This document shows, piece after piece, positions 1-9,614 of a DNA stretch of 15,929 nucleotides. Location of the stretch: the NCBI GenBank assembly GCA_016713865.1, contig JADJOG010000038.1:1-15929 (forward strand). Reading direction: 5' to 3'. Position numbers and translations under genes: made by a program. Source of the DNA: Flavobacteriales bacterium. GTDB taxonomy: Bacteria; Bacteroidota; Bacteroidia; Flavobacteriales_F; PHOS-HE28. Position 1 is the first letter of the stretch. The number at the start of each line of letters is the position of its first letter. Under the pieces are notes generated by a model. That model made no database searches and was not told the origin of the DNA. It worked only from the letters and a program-made list of their open reading frames with translations.

Positions 1-101
1 TAACGCTCCCAACGATCTTTATGTTGCTTTGGCATTGAACCAACCGCCAACTTTCCCGCTGTACAATGGGAAAACTTTCAACCCTCAACCTTCGAGCAAC
101 A

Positions 102-1080
102 ATGCGCTACCGCCGCCTCGGCCGCTCCGGCCTCCAAGTCTCCGAAGTCTCATTGGGCTCCTGGCTCACCTTCGGCAAGCTCATCGCCGACGATACCGCC
201 GCCGATCTGATGAAGCTCGCCTACGACAACGGCATCAACTTCTTCGACAACGCCGAGATCTATTCGCGCGGCGAGAGCGAGCGCGTCATGGGCCGCATCC
301 TGAAGCAGATGGAATGGCCGCGCGACCTGGATCGTGAGCAGCAAGGTGTTCTTTGGCGCGGGCGGTAAGCTGCCCACGCAATTGGGTCTTCATCGCAAGC
401 ACGTGGTGGAAGCCTGCCACGATGCGCTCAAGCGCTTGCAAGTGAATTACCTCGACTTATACTACTGCCACCGGCCAGACCCCAACACGCCCATCGACGA
501 GACGGTGTGGACCATGCACCAGCTGATCATGCAAGGCAAGGTCCTCTACTGGGGCACCAGCGAATGGAGCGCCGAGCAGATCAAGGAAGCGCACGCCATT
601 GCGGAGAAGCATCACCTCACCGCGCCTGTGATGGAGCAGCCGCAGTACAACCTCTTCCACCGCGAGAAGGTGGAGAAGGAGTTCGCGCCGCTCTACGATA
701 CCGTTGGCCTCGGAACCACGATCTGGAGCCCGCTTGCGAGCGGTGTGCTCAGTGGCAAGCACGGCACCAGCGCAGAGCAGGGCACACGTCTCACGGCCGA
801 AGGACTCGATTGGCTGCGCGAGCGTGAATTGAATGCGGCACGTCTCAGTGCGGTGGAGAAGCTGAAGCCCATTGCAGCGGAACTCGGTCTTTCACTTCCC
901 GTCTTCGCCATCGCTTGGTGCCTGAAGAACCCGCACGTGAGTGCGGTGATCCTCGGCGCGAGCAAGGTGACGCAGCTCGAAGAGAACTTGAAAGCGGTGG
1001 AAGCGCAGGACTTGCTCACTGCTGAGGTGATGAAGAAGGTGGAAGACGTGTTGAAGGGGGAGCGGTTGAGCACGTGGTGA
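102..1080 (+). CDS. Aldo/keto reductase, Kv-beta/YghZ-like family (one frameshift)
   Basis: NADPH-dependent oxidoreductase of the aldo/keto reductase superfamily, TIM-barrel fold, cytosolic; the substrate cannot be told from sequence. The N-terminal part starts MRYRRLGRSGLQVSEVSLGSW. From the ATG at 102, the motif FFDNAEIY gives the catalytic Asp49 and Tyr54. The catalytic Lys lies in VSSKVFFG and the His in YYCHRPDP, so the active-site tetrad is complete. The C-terminal cofactor region is ILGASKVTQLEENL. The reading frame breaks at about 328-333: residues up to WPRD are in one frame and IVSSKVFF follows in another. Family members have about three residues between RD and VSSK, which fits a 2-nt deletion (or a 1-nt insertion) there. 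An in-frame ATG at 66 would add 12 residues unlike the family start. Repaired length is about 326 residues, normal for the family. I read it as a functional gene with a sequence error, but a real pseudogene is possible. Confidence 0.88.
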
Positions 1081-1131
1081 GGGTTCAAAATGTTGAGGAG
1101 AGCAGCATATGATGCCGCGAACACGCGCGTT

Positions 1132-2556
1132 ATGAAGCCAATCTCGAACATGCGGCCAATCCTTCTCACCTCGATGCTATTGGCATCGGAATCCGCCGGC
1201 CAAGGGGTTGCGAGCACCCTCTATGGCACCGATGGGGGGCATGCGGGATTCGCTTTGGCAGCCACCACGGATGGCGGTTGGGTGCTCGCCGGCAAAAGCG
1301 GCTCAATAGCCGACGGCTCCGAATTGATGATAATCAAGGTGGATGCACAGGGAACGGTTCATTGGAGCCACTCCCATGGTTCGCCATTCGACGACGAGGT
1401 CCGGGCCGTGCAGCCCCTCGCCGATGGAGGTTTCATAGCATGCGGGCACATCATCAACGCCGACAGCATGCCAACCATGGTCGTCCTCCGCTTGGATTCC
1501 GTTGGCGCCCTGCTGTGGGAGCGCACCTACATGTATCCCGGCGGAGCAAGCAAAGGATTCGATGTGGTCCAAGCCGAGGAAGGTGCGGTGCTGGCGGTGG
1601 GCTTCGTGCAACGACGCGACACGATGGATGCCATCGTGCTCAAATTCCTGCCTGATGGCACAATGGATTGGGAGAAGAGATTCGACATGGGCGGTGATGA
1701 GCGCGCTGTCAAGGTGCTCGCCGTTCCAGATGATGGCTATGCAGTGCTCATAAGCGACCTGTGGTCAAGCCTCGTCACCGAATCGGCTCATCTGCTTCGC
1801 ATCAGCGCGGACGGGGAAACCATCTGGCGCGCCTCATACGCCAATGAAGGTGCTAATGAGGCCCACACACTCCCTGCGCACATCGGACGGAGGATACTCA
1901 TCACTGGGACCAAGGGATTCACGCATCGCGACGCTGTGCCGATCCGCTCCGGCCCGGAAGGGCAGGAACTATGGCGAAAGACTCATGGCTCACTCTTCTT
2001 GGACGAAAAGGCCTGCACCGCTGTCGAGCTTCCGAATGGAGAATTCTTGGTCGGCGGCAGCAATCAGGTGATCGGTATGGCTGGGATGCATGCCGTGCTC
2101 ATTCGATTCAATGGGAACGGCGAAGTCATGAACCAGCGTCGATTCCCACAAGGCGACTATTCCGAGATCCAAGCCCTGAGCCTCATCAATGACACCTGTT
2201 TGGCTGCGTTCGGCAGCGCAGTGACAATGGCCGGGCCGCATGCATGGTCGGCGATGCGCTTCTTGACGGTTTGTGAAAGCGCCTTTCTGGTCGATGAGAA
2301 CGTGGCGTCCACATCAGCGCCAATTGGCATCCATCCGAACCCGGCCGATCAAGTCGTGCGAATCCGATCATGGGGCAAGGACATGAATCGCATCGTGCTT
2401 TGGGAGGCAATCGGACGCAACGTGTTCGATTCCAGCTTCGGAGGAACGCAGTATGTGGAGTTGTCGATTGACCGTTTACCAGCAAGCGTATACACGGCAG
2501 GCGTCTATTTCATCGACGGAACAATAAGGAAAGCTCGTTTGGCGGTTTGCCGCTAG
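1132..2556 (+). CDS. Secreted beta-propeller protein with T9SS type A sorting domain
   Basis: Predicted secreted or surface protein of unknown function. The start at 1132 gives a signal peptide-like N-terminus (MKPISNMRPILLTSMLLA, cleavage probably near SAGQG); ATGs at 1090 and 1150 are alternatives. The body contains about six or seven repeats of 45-55 residues with the pattern 'DGG-hydrophobic-AG ... K-D-x-x-G-x-x-x-W' (for example TTDGGWVLAG, LADGGFIACG, PDDGYAVLI, LPNGEFLVGG), typical of delta-60/SBBP-like propeller blades. The last ~80 residues begin IGIHPNPADQVVRI and end with a GVYFIDG-type strand and a basic tail. This is a type A T9SS C-terminal domain, which targets cargo across the outer membrane of Bacteroidota. 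The gene lies between a complete aldo/keto reductase gene and a truncated duplicate of it, starting about 50 bases after the reductase stop. The T9SS tail assignment is strong; the number of blades is approximate. Confidence 0.85.
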   Translation: MKPISNMRPILLTSMLLASESAGQGVASTLYGTDGGHAGFALAATTDGGWVLAGKSGSIADGSELMIIKVDAQGTVHWSHSHGSPFDDEVRAVQPLADGGFIACGHIINADSMPTMVVLRLDSVGALLWERTYMYPGGASKGFDVVQAEEGAVLAVGFVQRRDTMDAIVLKFLPDGTMDWEKRFDMGGDERAVKVLAVPDDGYAVLISDLWSSLVTESAHLLRISADGETIWRASYANEGANEAHTLPAHIGRRILITGTKGFTHRDAVPIRSGPEGQELWRKTHGSLFLDEKACTAVELPNGEFLVGGSNQVIGMAGMHAVLIRFNGNGEVMNQRRFPQGDYSEIQALSLINDTCLAAFGSAVTMAGPHAWSAMRFLTVCESAFLVDENVASTSAPIGIHPNPADQVVRIRSWGKDMNRIVLWEAIGRNVFDSSFGGTQYVELSIDRLPASVYTAGVYFIDGTIRKARLAVCR

Positions 2557-2618
2557 TGCAAGTACGTGATGTCAAAGCTCCAAGTAAGGATGAAGCAATT
2601 TGCTGAATTGATCTGTGC

Positions 2619-2933
2619 ATGATGCACCACCAATGGTCACGCCTGGTTCAAGCAGGCCTCAATCGGCTGCGCGAGCGAGAGCTCACAGAACTGCGGGTGA
2701 AGAAGGTGAAGGATGTGAAGGAGGTGGCCGACGCGCTCGGTCTTTCACTTCCTGTCTTCGCCATCGCTTGGTGCTTGAAGAACCCGCGCGTGAGCACCGT
2801 GATCCTCGGCGCCAGCAAAGTGCCGCAGCTCGAAGAGAACTTGAAAGCGGTGGAAGCGCAGGACTTGCTCACTGCTGAGGTGATGAAGAAGGTGGAAGAT
2901 GTGCTGAAGGGGGAGCGCTTGAGCACCTGGTGA
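2619..2933 (+). pseudogene. Truncated duplicate of the aldo/keto reductase 3' end
   Basis: The 104-residue reading frame covers only the C-terminal third of an aldo/keto reductase. From residue ~6 (SRLVQAGLNRLRERE) to the stop it aligns without gaps to the end of the reductase at 102-1080, at a constant offset of 1853 bases. The last ~200 bases are about 93% identical by eye, whereas the preceding ~55 bases are clearly diverged. Similarity stops at the stop codon. The catalytic Asp, Tyr, Lys and His are all absent, so it cannot be an active reductase. No convincing ribosome binding site precedes the ATG. Most likely it is the remnant of a tandem paralogue that lost its 5' two thirds. The mosaic similarity would fit gene conversion or strong constraint on the C-terminus. 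Confidence 0.8.
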
Positions 2934-3095
2934 TTTCGGCCGCAGAGCCATTCGTCTGCTCAAGACGCCTTTTATGGAGCGTTAAGCCTCCTGCCTGCGT
3001 CCTGCCATTCACTGACAGGGATCGCCACTCACGGGCTCTTGCTTCCAAGGCCTTGCCTTTCGGTGAACGTTTGCGGCGCCAAAAACGACACCGCC

Positions 3096-3383
3096 ATGAA
3101 CGCACTCCGTCATCTCATCCTTCCGCCGGTCCTGCTGATCGCTTCGCTGAGCGCTACCGCGCAAACCAGGACGGTCACTTACCAATGGCTCAACCAGCCT
3201 TGCGCCGAGTTGATCAACTGCGAGGGCGGATGCTCGGCCTGCAACCAAATAGCGTTATCGTGGTGCATCACCGGGTTCAGAATGGCCCAAGAAGCCCTAT
3301 GGGATGCAGCGCACGGGCAGGCTCAGGTAGTGCCCATTCGGCGCAGGTGCATTCACCAAGCACAGCACATCGCTCCCAATCGA
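3096..3383 (+). pseudogene. N-terminal fragment of a Cys-rich secreted protein
   Basis: The ATG at 3096 starts a clear signal peptide (MNALRHLILPPVLLIASLSA, cleavage after TAQ). It is followed by a mature start TRTVTYQWLNQPCAEL and a cysteine cluster, NCEGGCSACNQ. From general family knowledge, similar openings (signal peptide, then 'NQPCA...NC..GCSACN') occur on uncharacterised secreted proteins of Flavobacteriales. After about residue 52 the reading frame has no recognisable protein character. It runs on antisense into the RND pump gene until 3842, which is not credible as coding. The true end is unknown and 3383 is only the edge of the convergent pump gene. The fragment could be a decayed gene, or one shifted by an indel near 3248. 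Confidence 0.4.
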
Positions 3384-6300
3384 TCAGGCCCCGGCGACCA
3401 CAGGCTTCGAAACCGCCTTCACCTCCCGCACCTTCACCCACCGGTACAGCACCTTCGTCAGCAGCAGGAACATCACCGGCACGATCACCAGGGTGAGGAA
3501 GGTGGCGAAGACGAGGCCGAAGATCACCGTCCAGCTCATGGGCCCCCAGAACACGGTGTTGTCGCCGCCGAGCGTGAACTGAGCATCGAGCGCGCTGAAG
3601 AGCGTGAAGAAGTTGATGTTGATGCCGATGGCCAGCGGGATCAAGCCAAGCACCGTGGTGATGGCTGTGAGCAGCACCGGGCGCAAGCGGCGCGCTCCGG
3701 CATCCTCGATGGTTGCCAGCACCTCCGACATCGGCAAGCGCTGATGCGGCTCCAATCCCAGCTCGGCCTTGCGACGGCCCTGCAGCAGCATCATGAAGTC
3801 GACGAGCACGATGGCGTTGTTCACCACGATGCCCGCCAATGAGATGATGCCCACCATGGTCATCATGATCACGAACTCCATGCGGAAGATCACCAGGCCG
3901 AGGAACACGCCGATCAGCGAGAAGACCACGCTGCTCACGATGATGCCAGGGATGGCCGCGCTATTGAACTGAGCCACGATGATGAGGAATACGAGGAAGA
4001 CGGCGATCAAGAGCGCGGTGCTCAGAAAGCTCATTTCCTTGGCCTGCTCCTTCAGTTCTCCGGTGAACTCATAGGAGAAGCGCGGGTCCTTCGGATAACT
4101 CTCGAATGCAGCGATCACTTCATTCACCACCTGCTCCTTCTTGAATTCGTCGGTGACATTGCTATGCACCTGCACCATGCGCTTGAGGTCCTTGCGCTTC
4201 ACGGCGCTGAAGGTGCTGGTGTACTTGGGGGAGGCCAGCGCGCTGATTGGCACTTGGCGGATCTGCCCGTTGGTCTGGTCGCGGAAGGTGACGCGCATGC
4301 CCATGAGCACCTCGGGGTCGTAACGGAACTCATCCTTCAGGCGGATGTTCACGGGGTAATCATCCTCACCCTGCTTGTACGTGCTGACCTCGCGGCCGTA
4401 AAGCGCGGTGCGCAATGCATCGCCGATGGCCCAGGTGCTCACATTGTAGCGGCGCGCTTTCGCGCGGTCGATCTCGATCGGCATCTCGGGCTTGCCCATC
4501 TCGATATCGAGCTTCAGTTCCTCCACCATGTCGATGTGCTGATCCTTGAGGAACTCGCGCACCTTCTCGCCCTCAGCGATCAGCGCGTTCACATCGTCGC
4601 CCTTGATCTCGAGGTTGATGGCCTTGGGCACGGGCGGACCAGCGGGATCCTTATCCACGATGAGCGTTACGCCCGGCACGCCGCGCACGGCCTCACGGAT
4701 CTCATGCATCAGTTGCATGGAGCGCAGGCCGCGGCGCTCGGCGAACTTCACGAAGGTGACTTGCACGCGTCCTTTGTGCGGCGTGGCATCGAAACTGGGC
4801 CCGCTCATGGGATCGCTGGTGCCCTCGCCCACTTGCGCGATCACGCTGGTGACCATGAAGTTCCTCAGCTTCTTCACCGTGCTGCCATCGTGCAGGGTAT
4901 CGATCACCTCGTCGTTGTACTCCGGACGATCGAGCACTTCCTTGATACGACGCTCCACTTCGAGCGTGGTGAGGTTCGTCTCATTGATGTCTGTGCCAAT
5001 GGGCTTCTCGACGAACACATTCACATAGAGCGGCTCGTTCACCGGGAAGAAGAGCGTATTGGGCGGGAAGATGCCCGTGAGCATGAAGGGAGAAGATGAG
5101 CAGTCCGATGGTGCCCAGGAACATGTTGCGCGGCCGCTTGCCGTGCAGTGCCCACACGAGGAAGGTGCGATAACGCCGCTCCAGACGCGGCATGGTGATG
5201 GTCTGGAAACGCACGCTTGCCGGATAGAGCAAGTAGTGGTTCAGGTAGCCGAACAGGCCGAAGGTGAGCGCGAGGTTGCCGAGGGTGAAAAGGAAGGTGT
5301 TTCCACCGAAGTGGCCGAGCAAGCTGAAGAGCAAGCCAAGGCCGGTCATCCATCCACCTACTTTGAAGGTGAGGAAGCGCGTGGGACCCTCTTGCTCCAC
5401 CTTCATGTAGCGCGATGCGAGCATGGGATTGATGATGAGGCCCACGAAGAGCGAGCTGGCCAGCACCACCATGAGCGTGATGGGCAGGAACTTCATGAAT
5501 TCGCCCATGATGCCGGGCCACATGAGCAGGGGAATGAATACCGCCACCGTTGTCGCCGTGCTGGCGATGATGGGCCAGGCCACTTCACCGATGCCATTCT
5601 TCGCCGCGCGGATGGGATCCTGTCCTTCGCCCATGAGACGGTGGGTGTTCTCGATCACCACGATGCCGTTGTCCACCAGCATGCCCAGCGCGAGCACGAG
5701 GCTGAAGAGCACCATCATGTTGAGCGTGTAGCCCATGCTGTTGAGCACGATGAAGCTCAGCAGCATGCTCATGGGAATGGCGATGCCCACGAACACCGCG
5801 TTGCGCAGGCCCAAGAAGAACATGAGCACGCCCACCACCAGCAGGATCCCGAAGATGATGGAGTTCTCGAGCTCATCCACCTGCGTGCGTGTCTGATCAC
5901 TCATGTCGCCGGTGATGGAGACGCTGAGGTCGCGTGGGAGCACGTCGCGTTGGAAGCGCGAGAGCTGCGCCTTCACGCTATCACTCAGCACGAGCAGGTT
6001 CTTGCCGCTGCGCTTGATCACATCCACCATCACAACAGGCTGTCCGAACTCGCGGGCGAAGCTGGTTGGCTCCACGTAGGTGAAGGCCACATCGGCGATC
6101 TCGCCCAGGCGCACGATCTCGAGGTTCTCCTGCTTCACGATGATCTCCTTCACTTCTTCCGGGTTCGTGAACTCGCCATTCACGCTCACGGTGCGGCGCA
6201 GGCCATCGATGAGCACCTCACCGCCGCTCACGCTCAGGTTCTCGCTCTGCACCGCGCCGGCCACATCCTGGAAGCTGATCTGGCGCGCTTCCATTTTCGG

Positions 6301-6918
6301 CAGGTCGAGGCTGATGCGTAGCTCCTTCTTCGGCACGCCGCGGATCTCCACCTTGTTCACCTCTTCCAGATCCTCCAGCTTGTCCTCCAGCTGTTCGGCC
6401 CACTTGTTCAATTGGTCCAGGCTGTAATCGCCGCTGAGGTTGATGTTCATCACCGGCATCATCTCCGAGAAGTTCATCTCGAACACGCCAGGCTCTGCGG
6501 GCAGATCGGTGGGGAAGTCAGGATCGGCCTTGGCCTTATCCACGGCATCCTTCACTTTCCGCAGCGCCTCGGTGGGCGAAACACTGAAGTCGAATTTGAC
6601 GTGGATGGTGCTGTAGCCCTGCACGCTCGTGCTCAAGATGTCATCGACGCCGGTGATGGTCTTGATCTCCTTCTCGATGGGACGCGTCACGAGCTTCTCC
6701 ATGTCCTCGGGCGCATTGCCGGGATAGAAGGTGCTCACGAATATCTCCGGGGTGACCACCTCGGGAAAGGCCTCGCGCGGCATGCCGGTGTAGGCGTTCC
6801 AGCCGATGAGTGCGATGAGGATGCTGAGCACCATCACGGTGGCGCGGTTGTCCACCGCCCATGAGGCGATTCCGAAGCGCTTGTTGTCTGAGAGGGGTTG
6901 GCCGTTGTCTTGTGACAT
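3384..6918 (-). CDS. RND efflux pump, HAE1-type inner-membrane transporter (one frameshift)
   Basis: Inner-membrane proton-driven exporter of the tripartite pump. Read from the ATG at 6918, it has TM1 at about residues 24-44, then a porter domain (FYPGNAPEDMEKLVTRPIEK, a standard RND signature). A TM2-6 bundle follows, with LVDNGIVVIEN at about 414-424, and after the break a second porter domain and TM bundle with GIVVNNAIVLVDF. The frame breaks at about 5087-5090: removing one base of the G run joins GLLIFS to MLTGIFPPN in the second half. The repaired length is about 1,175 residues, longer than AcrB, partly from extra hydrophobic segments after the first bundle (about 5160-5400). The TM4 motif has Asp-Asn where AcrB has Asp-Asp, and the TM10 motif lacks the AcrB-type Lys. 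An ATG at 6945 would add nine residues. It is the last gene of the efflux operon, 143 bases after the adaptor gene. Confidence 0.9.
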
Positions 6919-7061
6919 GGGACTATTGGATGGCCGCAGAGGCACAGTGGCGCTGGGAGATTCAGTCCTCAGCGCTTGTGCGATCCATCATCGGCTGGTT
7001 GTTGTTGAATTCAATGGGTCGCCGCTACAGGTCCGTTGGGCAAGTCGCTGCGCGTTGAATA

Positions 7062-8219
7062 TCACGCGCCTTTCATCACCTGCACCTCCTGTTGATCCAC
7101 CACCAGGCGGGCGCCTTGATCGATGAGCGTCTCGCCGCCCTTGAGGCCGTTCTCTTCGCGCTGCAGCAGCAACTCGCCGCCTTGCGTGCTTACCACCTTC
7201 ACGAAGTGCTTGCGCGTGCGTGCTTGTCCGGCATTTTCCTCAAGCACGAACACGTAGGCTTGGCCAGCGCTGTTCTCCATCACCAAGCGGCTGGGCACCA
7301 CCAGGGCCTCGGGCTCATCGAGGTCGCGGATGCGCACGTTCACCAATTGGTTGGGGCGCAGTTTCGTTCCGTTATCGAATCGCAAGGTGACCTTGAAGGT
7401 GCGGTTGTTCGGATTGATGTAGCTGCCGCACTGATCGATGGTGGCCATGAGTTTCTCGCGCGTCTCGGGGATATGCACCTCCACCGGATCGCCGGCCTTC
7501 ACCTTGGTGAGCAGGTCCTCTGCGAGATCCACTTCGATGCTCGCTTTGCCCAGTGCCACCACGCGCGCCACGGGCATCATGGGGTTGGCCATGTCACCCA
7601 GGTTCGGGAAGATCTCGTCCACCACGCCTGCGAATGGCGCACGCACCTCGGCGCCGCGCAGTTGCTCCTTCAGTGAGAGGAGTTGCGCTTCCCCTGAATC
7701 CTTGTTTGCCTTGGCCTGCAGGTATTGCACTTCGCTGCCGATCTTCTGCTGCCAGAGTCCCGCTTGCTTCTCATACACCTTGCGCGCCAGTTCCACTTGC
7801 GCTTCGGCCTGACGGATGCTCTCGCGCAGAGCATCGGTGTCAATGTCCACGATCAGCTGGCCCTTGGCTACGCTCTGCCCTTGCTGCACCAAGATGCGGC
7901 GCACTTCGCCTCCACTCGTTGTGTACACCAGCGCATTCTGGTCGGCACGCACGCTGCCATGCGCTTCGGTCCAGTGCGCGAAGGGCTTCACCTGCAGCGC
8001 ATAGGTGGTCACCATGGGCAAGGAGCGCTTCAGGTCAGGATCGTTGGCCGCGAGCCAATTCTCGATCTCGGCGATGGATTTATTGAGCTTGTCGCGCTCG
8101 GTCTTCAGCGAGTCGCGCGTGGCGCGCTTGGCCGTCAGCTGCGCATCCGTGTCGGGACCAGCGGTGCCGCATGCGGCCAACAGTGTGGCAATAGCGAGAT
8201 ATACGATCGTGTTCTTCAT
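7062..8219 (-). CDS. RND efflux periplasmic adaptor (membrane fusion protein, lipoprotein)
   Basis: HlyD/AcrA-type adaptor that bridges the RND pump and the TolC channel in the periplasm. The start is the ATG at 8219; the GTG just before it would add one residue. A lipoprotein signal ends in the lipobox LLAAC, so Cys17 is probably lipidated and the protein anchored to a membrane. Residues ~25-55 form a charged helical stretch (AKRATRDSLKTERDKLNKSI) likely to be a coiled coil. Then come a barrel-sandwich half (SGGEVRRILVQQGQSVAKGQ), an alpha-helical hairpin rich in Ala, Glu and Gln, and the second lipoyl half (EVRAPFAGVVDEI). A beta-barrel domain (NNRTFKVTLRF...LRPNQLVNVRI) and a membrane-proximal domain complete the protein, giving 385 residues, normal for the family. 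It follows tolC by 48 bases. It has no frameshift, and its substrate range cannot be predicted. Confidence 0.93.
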   Translation of the reverse strand: MKNTIVYLAIATLLAACGTAGPDTDAQLTAKRATRDSLKTERDKLNKSIAEIENWLAANDPDLKRSLPMVTTYALQVKPFAHWTEAHGSVRADQNALVYTTSGGEVRRILVQQGQSVAKGQLIVDIDTDALRESIRQAEAQVELARKVYEKQAGLWQQKIGSEVQYLQAKANKDSGEAQLLSLKEQLRGAEVRAPFAGVVDEIFPNLGDMANPMMPVARVVALGKASIEVDLAEDLLTKVKAGDPVEVHIPETREKLMATIDQCGSYINPNNRTFKVTLRFDNGTKLRPNQLVNVRIRDLDEPEALVVPSRLVMENSAGQAYVFVLEENAGQARTRKHFVKVVSTQGGELLLQREENGLKGGETLIDQGARLVVDQQEVQVMKGA

Positions 8220-8243
8220 CACAGTTGGTTCTTGGGTCTTGTT

Positions 8244-8268
8244 CCTTGTGTCTTGCGCCTTGTGTCTT
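8244..8268. repeat. Short direct repeat between tolC and the adaptor gene
   Basis: The 11-base word ccttgtgtctt occurs twice, at 8244-8254 and 8258-8268, in the 48-base gap between tolC and the adaptor gene. The whole gap is a low-complexity run of cttg-type words. The second copy touches the tolC stop codon. No function is evident. Confidence 0.5.
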
Positions 8269-9614
8269 CAGTAGAGGTCGAGTGCGCGGCGCAGATCGGC
8301 GCGCGCGGTGAGCAGATCCACGAGGCGCTGCACGTATTGCTGCTGGGCCATGAGGCTGTTGCCACGCTCCTGCGTGAGCTCGAAGCTGCTGGCGGCGCCC
8401 TGTCCGAACTTTATGCTGGTGCGCTCTACGATGCGTTGTGCGAGCAGCAGGTTGCGCTCTTCGGTGCGGTAATTCTCGAATGCGGTACGGGCCTGGCTGC
8501 GCGTGCGCTCCACTTCGGCCAGCAAGCGCTGCTCGGTGGCGGTCCGGTTCAATTCAACCTGCTTCAGCGCCACCTGCGCTTGCTTCACCTTGTGGTAGCG
8601 GTTGCCGCTGCTGAAGATGGGCACGTTGAGCTTAAGGCCCCAGAGTGTTGTAGGATAGAAGGGGTAATCGCCGCCTGGATCGAAGTCGGGGCCGTTCCAC
8701 ACCTGCTGGTGGCTGATGAAGCCGCCTAGGCTCGGCAATCCCTTCGCGCGTTCGTTACGCATGTTCAGCGTTTGCAAGCGAATGAGCGTTTCGGCCTCCT
8801 TCAATTCGATGTGCTGACCGGCCGCGAAGCCTTGCTCGGTGAGCGCTGTCTCGTTGGCGTCGTTGAGGATTGAGCGCAGGTCGTCGGTGAGGATGATGGG
8901 CGTTCCCTGCGGCACGCCGAGGGTGAGAGCGAGCATCATGCGCGCTACGCTGGCCTGCTGCTGCAAACTGTTCTTCAGGCTCGTGGTCTGATCGAGCTGA
9001 ATCGTGAGCCGATCCACATCCGTCTCTTCGAGGAAGCCGGCCTCGGCCATGGCGCGTGCCTCACGCAGGCTCTGCTCGATCAGCGGGATGCCTTCGCCAG
9101 TGATGCGCACGCCTTCTTCGGCAGCCAGCACACCGTAATATGCTTTTGCGGTCTGGTTGCGCGCATCGGCGCGGGTCTTCTCCAACTCCTCGCGGCTCTG
9201 CTGCGCCAATGCCTTGGTGGCCTGCAGCCCGATGAGGTAGCTGCCATCGAAGATGAGCTGGCTCAGCGTTACGCCCGCACTGGCATTCCATGGCAGGCTG
9301 AATTGCGCAGCGAGGTAATCAGGTCCTTGGCCCGGCGTGAAGAAGTTGGGCACCAGCTGGGTGGGCACATCGATGAAGTTCTGCAACTGCGCCTCGCCGT
9401 TGATCTGCGGCAGGCCGATGGCCGTGATCTCCTTCACGCGGTGGCGGGCCTTCTCGGCCTCGAGCGCGCTGGCCTGCACGCTGTAGCTCTGCTGCGCGGC
9501 CATGTCCATGGCTTGTTTCAGCGAGATGCTGATAGGCCCTTGCGCATGGGTCTGCTGCGGCAGGTTGGCGAACAAACCGGCGGCGATAGCAATGGTGGCG
9601 AATAGCGTTCTCAT
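8268..9614 (-). CDS. TolC family outer membrane channel protein
   Basis: Outer membrane efflux protein that forms the exit duct of the tripartite pump. The ATG at 9614 gives a signal peptide (MRTLFATIAIAAGLFANLPQ, cleavage near THAQ) and a 448-residue protein, the usual length. The two OEP repeats are visible: a first half beginning ISLKQAMDMAAQQSYSV with LPQINGEAQL, and a second half from about residue 240. Both have long Ala/Gln/Glu-rich helices such as QAQVALKQVELNRTATEQRL. The segment YPFYPTTLWGLKLNVPIFSSG is the typical strand preceding the second helix pair. Its start codon overlaps the tetR stop codon by one base (TGATG), implying translational coupling. An open frame extends upstream to 9902, but that part is antisense-like noise inside tetR. 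Confidence 0.93.
   Translation of the reverse strand: MRTLFATIAIAAGLFANLPQQTHAQGPISISLKQAMDMAAQQSYSVQASALEAEKARHRVKEITAIGLPQINGEAQLQNFIDVPTQLVPNFFTPGQGPDYLAAQFSLPWNASAGVTLSQLIFDGSYLIGLQATKALAQQSREELEKTRADARNQTAKAYYGVLAAEEGVRITGEGIPLIEQSLREARAMAEAGFLEETDVDRLTIQLDQTTSLKNSLQQQASVARMMLALTLGVPQGTPIILTDDLRSILNDANETALTEQGFAAGQHIELKEAETLIRLQTLNMRNERAKGLPSLGGFISHQQVWNGPDFDPGGDYPFYPTTLWGLKLNVPIFSSGNRYHKVKQAQVALKQVELNRTATEQRLLAEVERTRSQARTAFENYRTEERNLLLAQRIVERTSIKFGQGAASSFELTQERGNSLMAQQQYVQRLVDLLTARADLRRALDLY

Noticed and set aside
1..101. Promoter for the reductase (TTGCTTTG near 26-33)
   Set aside because: It misses the invariant A of TAnnTTTG and no -33 partner is convincing.
3039..3842. A 267-residue plus-strand protein
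   Set aside because: Only the first ~50 residues after 3096 look real; the rest is antisense to the RND pump and Gln/His/Glu-rich.
3384..6900. Long plus-strand open frames (notably 4164-5099 and 5059-6321), very rich in His, Ala and Glu
   Set aside because: They are exact antisense shadows of the RND pump; their composition follows from GC-rich codon bias and they contain no domain.
7010..7020. ttgaattcaa palindrome between the adaptor and pump genes
   Set aside because: A short palindrome within an operon gap with no supporting context; likely chance.
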